From contig NCED01000077.1 in NCBI GenBank assembly GCA_002280485.1, positions 1-5,988 on the forward strand: a stretch of 5,988 nucleotides of DNA. Reading direction: 5' to 3'. The stretch is from Caulobacterales bacterium 32-69-10 (lineage in GTDB: Bacteria > Pseudomonadota > Alphaproteobacteria > Caulobacterales > Caulobacteraceae). Numbering within the stretch: the first letter of the stretch is position 1; each line of letters opens with the position of its first letter. Of the stretch, positions 5,932 to 5,988 are shown piece by piece. The notes under the pieces are model-generated. The model saw only the letters and a list, made by a program, of their open reading frames with translations, searched no databases and was not told the origin of the DNA. The position numbers and the translations under genes are program-made.

Positions 5932-5936
5932 AGGGA
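5932..5936 (+). promoter_or_regulatory. Ribosome-binding site of the rightmost gene
   Basis: AGGGA lies 8 bases before the ATG at 5945. This good spacing is the main evidence that the short edge frame is a real gene start. Confidence 0.55.
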
Positions 5937-5944
5937 TTGGATCG

Positions 5945-5988
5945 ATGACACTGCGCAAGACCTACGCCGAACACCTCGATGGACTGCT
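5945..5988 (+). CDS. N-terminus of a divergent gene cut by the right edge
   Basis: An ATG at 5945 opens a frame of 14 complete codons, MTLRKTYAEHLDGL, before the window ends. AGGGA 8 bases upstream is a suitable ribosome-binding site. The fragment is too short to identify the protein. Its head-to-head arrangement with a ScfR/RamB-type regulator suggests an acyl-CoA, propionate or glyoxylate-cycle enzyme, since isocitrate lyase and propionyl-CoA pathway genes are the known targets of these regulators. That is inference from context only. The promoter is presumably in 5811-5944, near the TTTACAAG repeats, but I could not find a convincing -35/-10 pair on the plus strand. Confidence 0.55.
   Translation, partial: MTLRKTYAEHLDGL

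Noticed and set aside
4575..5948. A 457-codon plus-strand frame opposite the ScfR-type regulator.
   Set aside because: It is rich in Gly, Val, Glu, Ala and Gln without domain motifs, and it would run through the divergent control region into the ATG of the real downstream gene.
1..5988. Search for CRISPR repeats, tRNA or rRNA genes, insertion sequences, toxin-antitoxin pairs or defence systems.
   Set aside because: No regularly spaced repeats, transposase motifs, terminal inverted repeats or RNA gene signatures were seen; composition is even across the window apart from the short AT-rich control region at 5811-5870.

Overview
The window is high-GC (roughly 70%), densely packed bacterial DNA whose genes mostly use G or C at the third codon position. 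Gene content and style point to an alphaproteobacterium, most likely Caulobacterales (Caulobacter or Phenylobacterium-like). The evidence is a ScfR-type XRE regulator, a CopC-CopD pair, and a GT4 glycosyltransferase followed by a small Trp-rich conserved-looking protein. This placement rests on style and family knowledge, not on a search.

Layout, left to right. (1) Positions 1-335, minus strand: the N-terminal 111 codons of a Trp-rich protein I cannot assign, starting at GTG and running off the left edge. (2) Positions 411 to about 1655, minus strand: a GT4 glycosyltransferase whose exact start is uncertain. (3) A short divergent intergenic region with an operator-like inverted repeat (1711-1737). 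(4) Positions 1795-2958, plus strand: a group A FAD-dependent aromatic-ring-hydroxylase-like monooxygenase. (5) A 141-base gap with a 12-bp tandem repeat and small hairpins. (6) Positions 3100-3462 and 3465-4385, plus strand: copC-copD, a tight two-gene operon for a periplasmic Cu(II)-binding protein and its inner-membrane partner. (7) A 19-bp perfect palindrome that contains the stop codons of copD and of the convergent next gene. (8) Positions 4389-5810, minus strand: a ScfR/RamB-type regulator of short-chain acyl-CoA metabolism. (9) A relatively AT-rich divergent control region with two TTTACAAG copies and a possible leaderless promoter. (10) From 5945, plus strand: the first 14 codons of the divergent gene, the natural candidate target of the regulator.

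The genes form several independent units rather than one pathway: the glycosyltransferase with the Trp-rich protein, a lone monooxygenase, copper handling, and acyl-CoA-responsive regulation of the rightmost gene. I see no mobile element, CRISPR array, tRNA or rRNA, and no clear novel multi-gene system. The observations most worth checking are the regulator/operator region at 5811-5944, the palindromic convergent stop-codon junction, and the divergent inverted repeat at 1711-1737.
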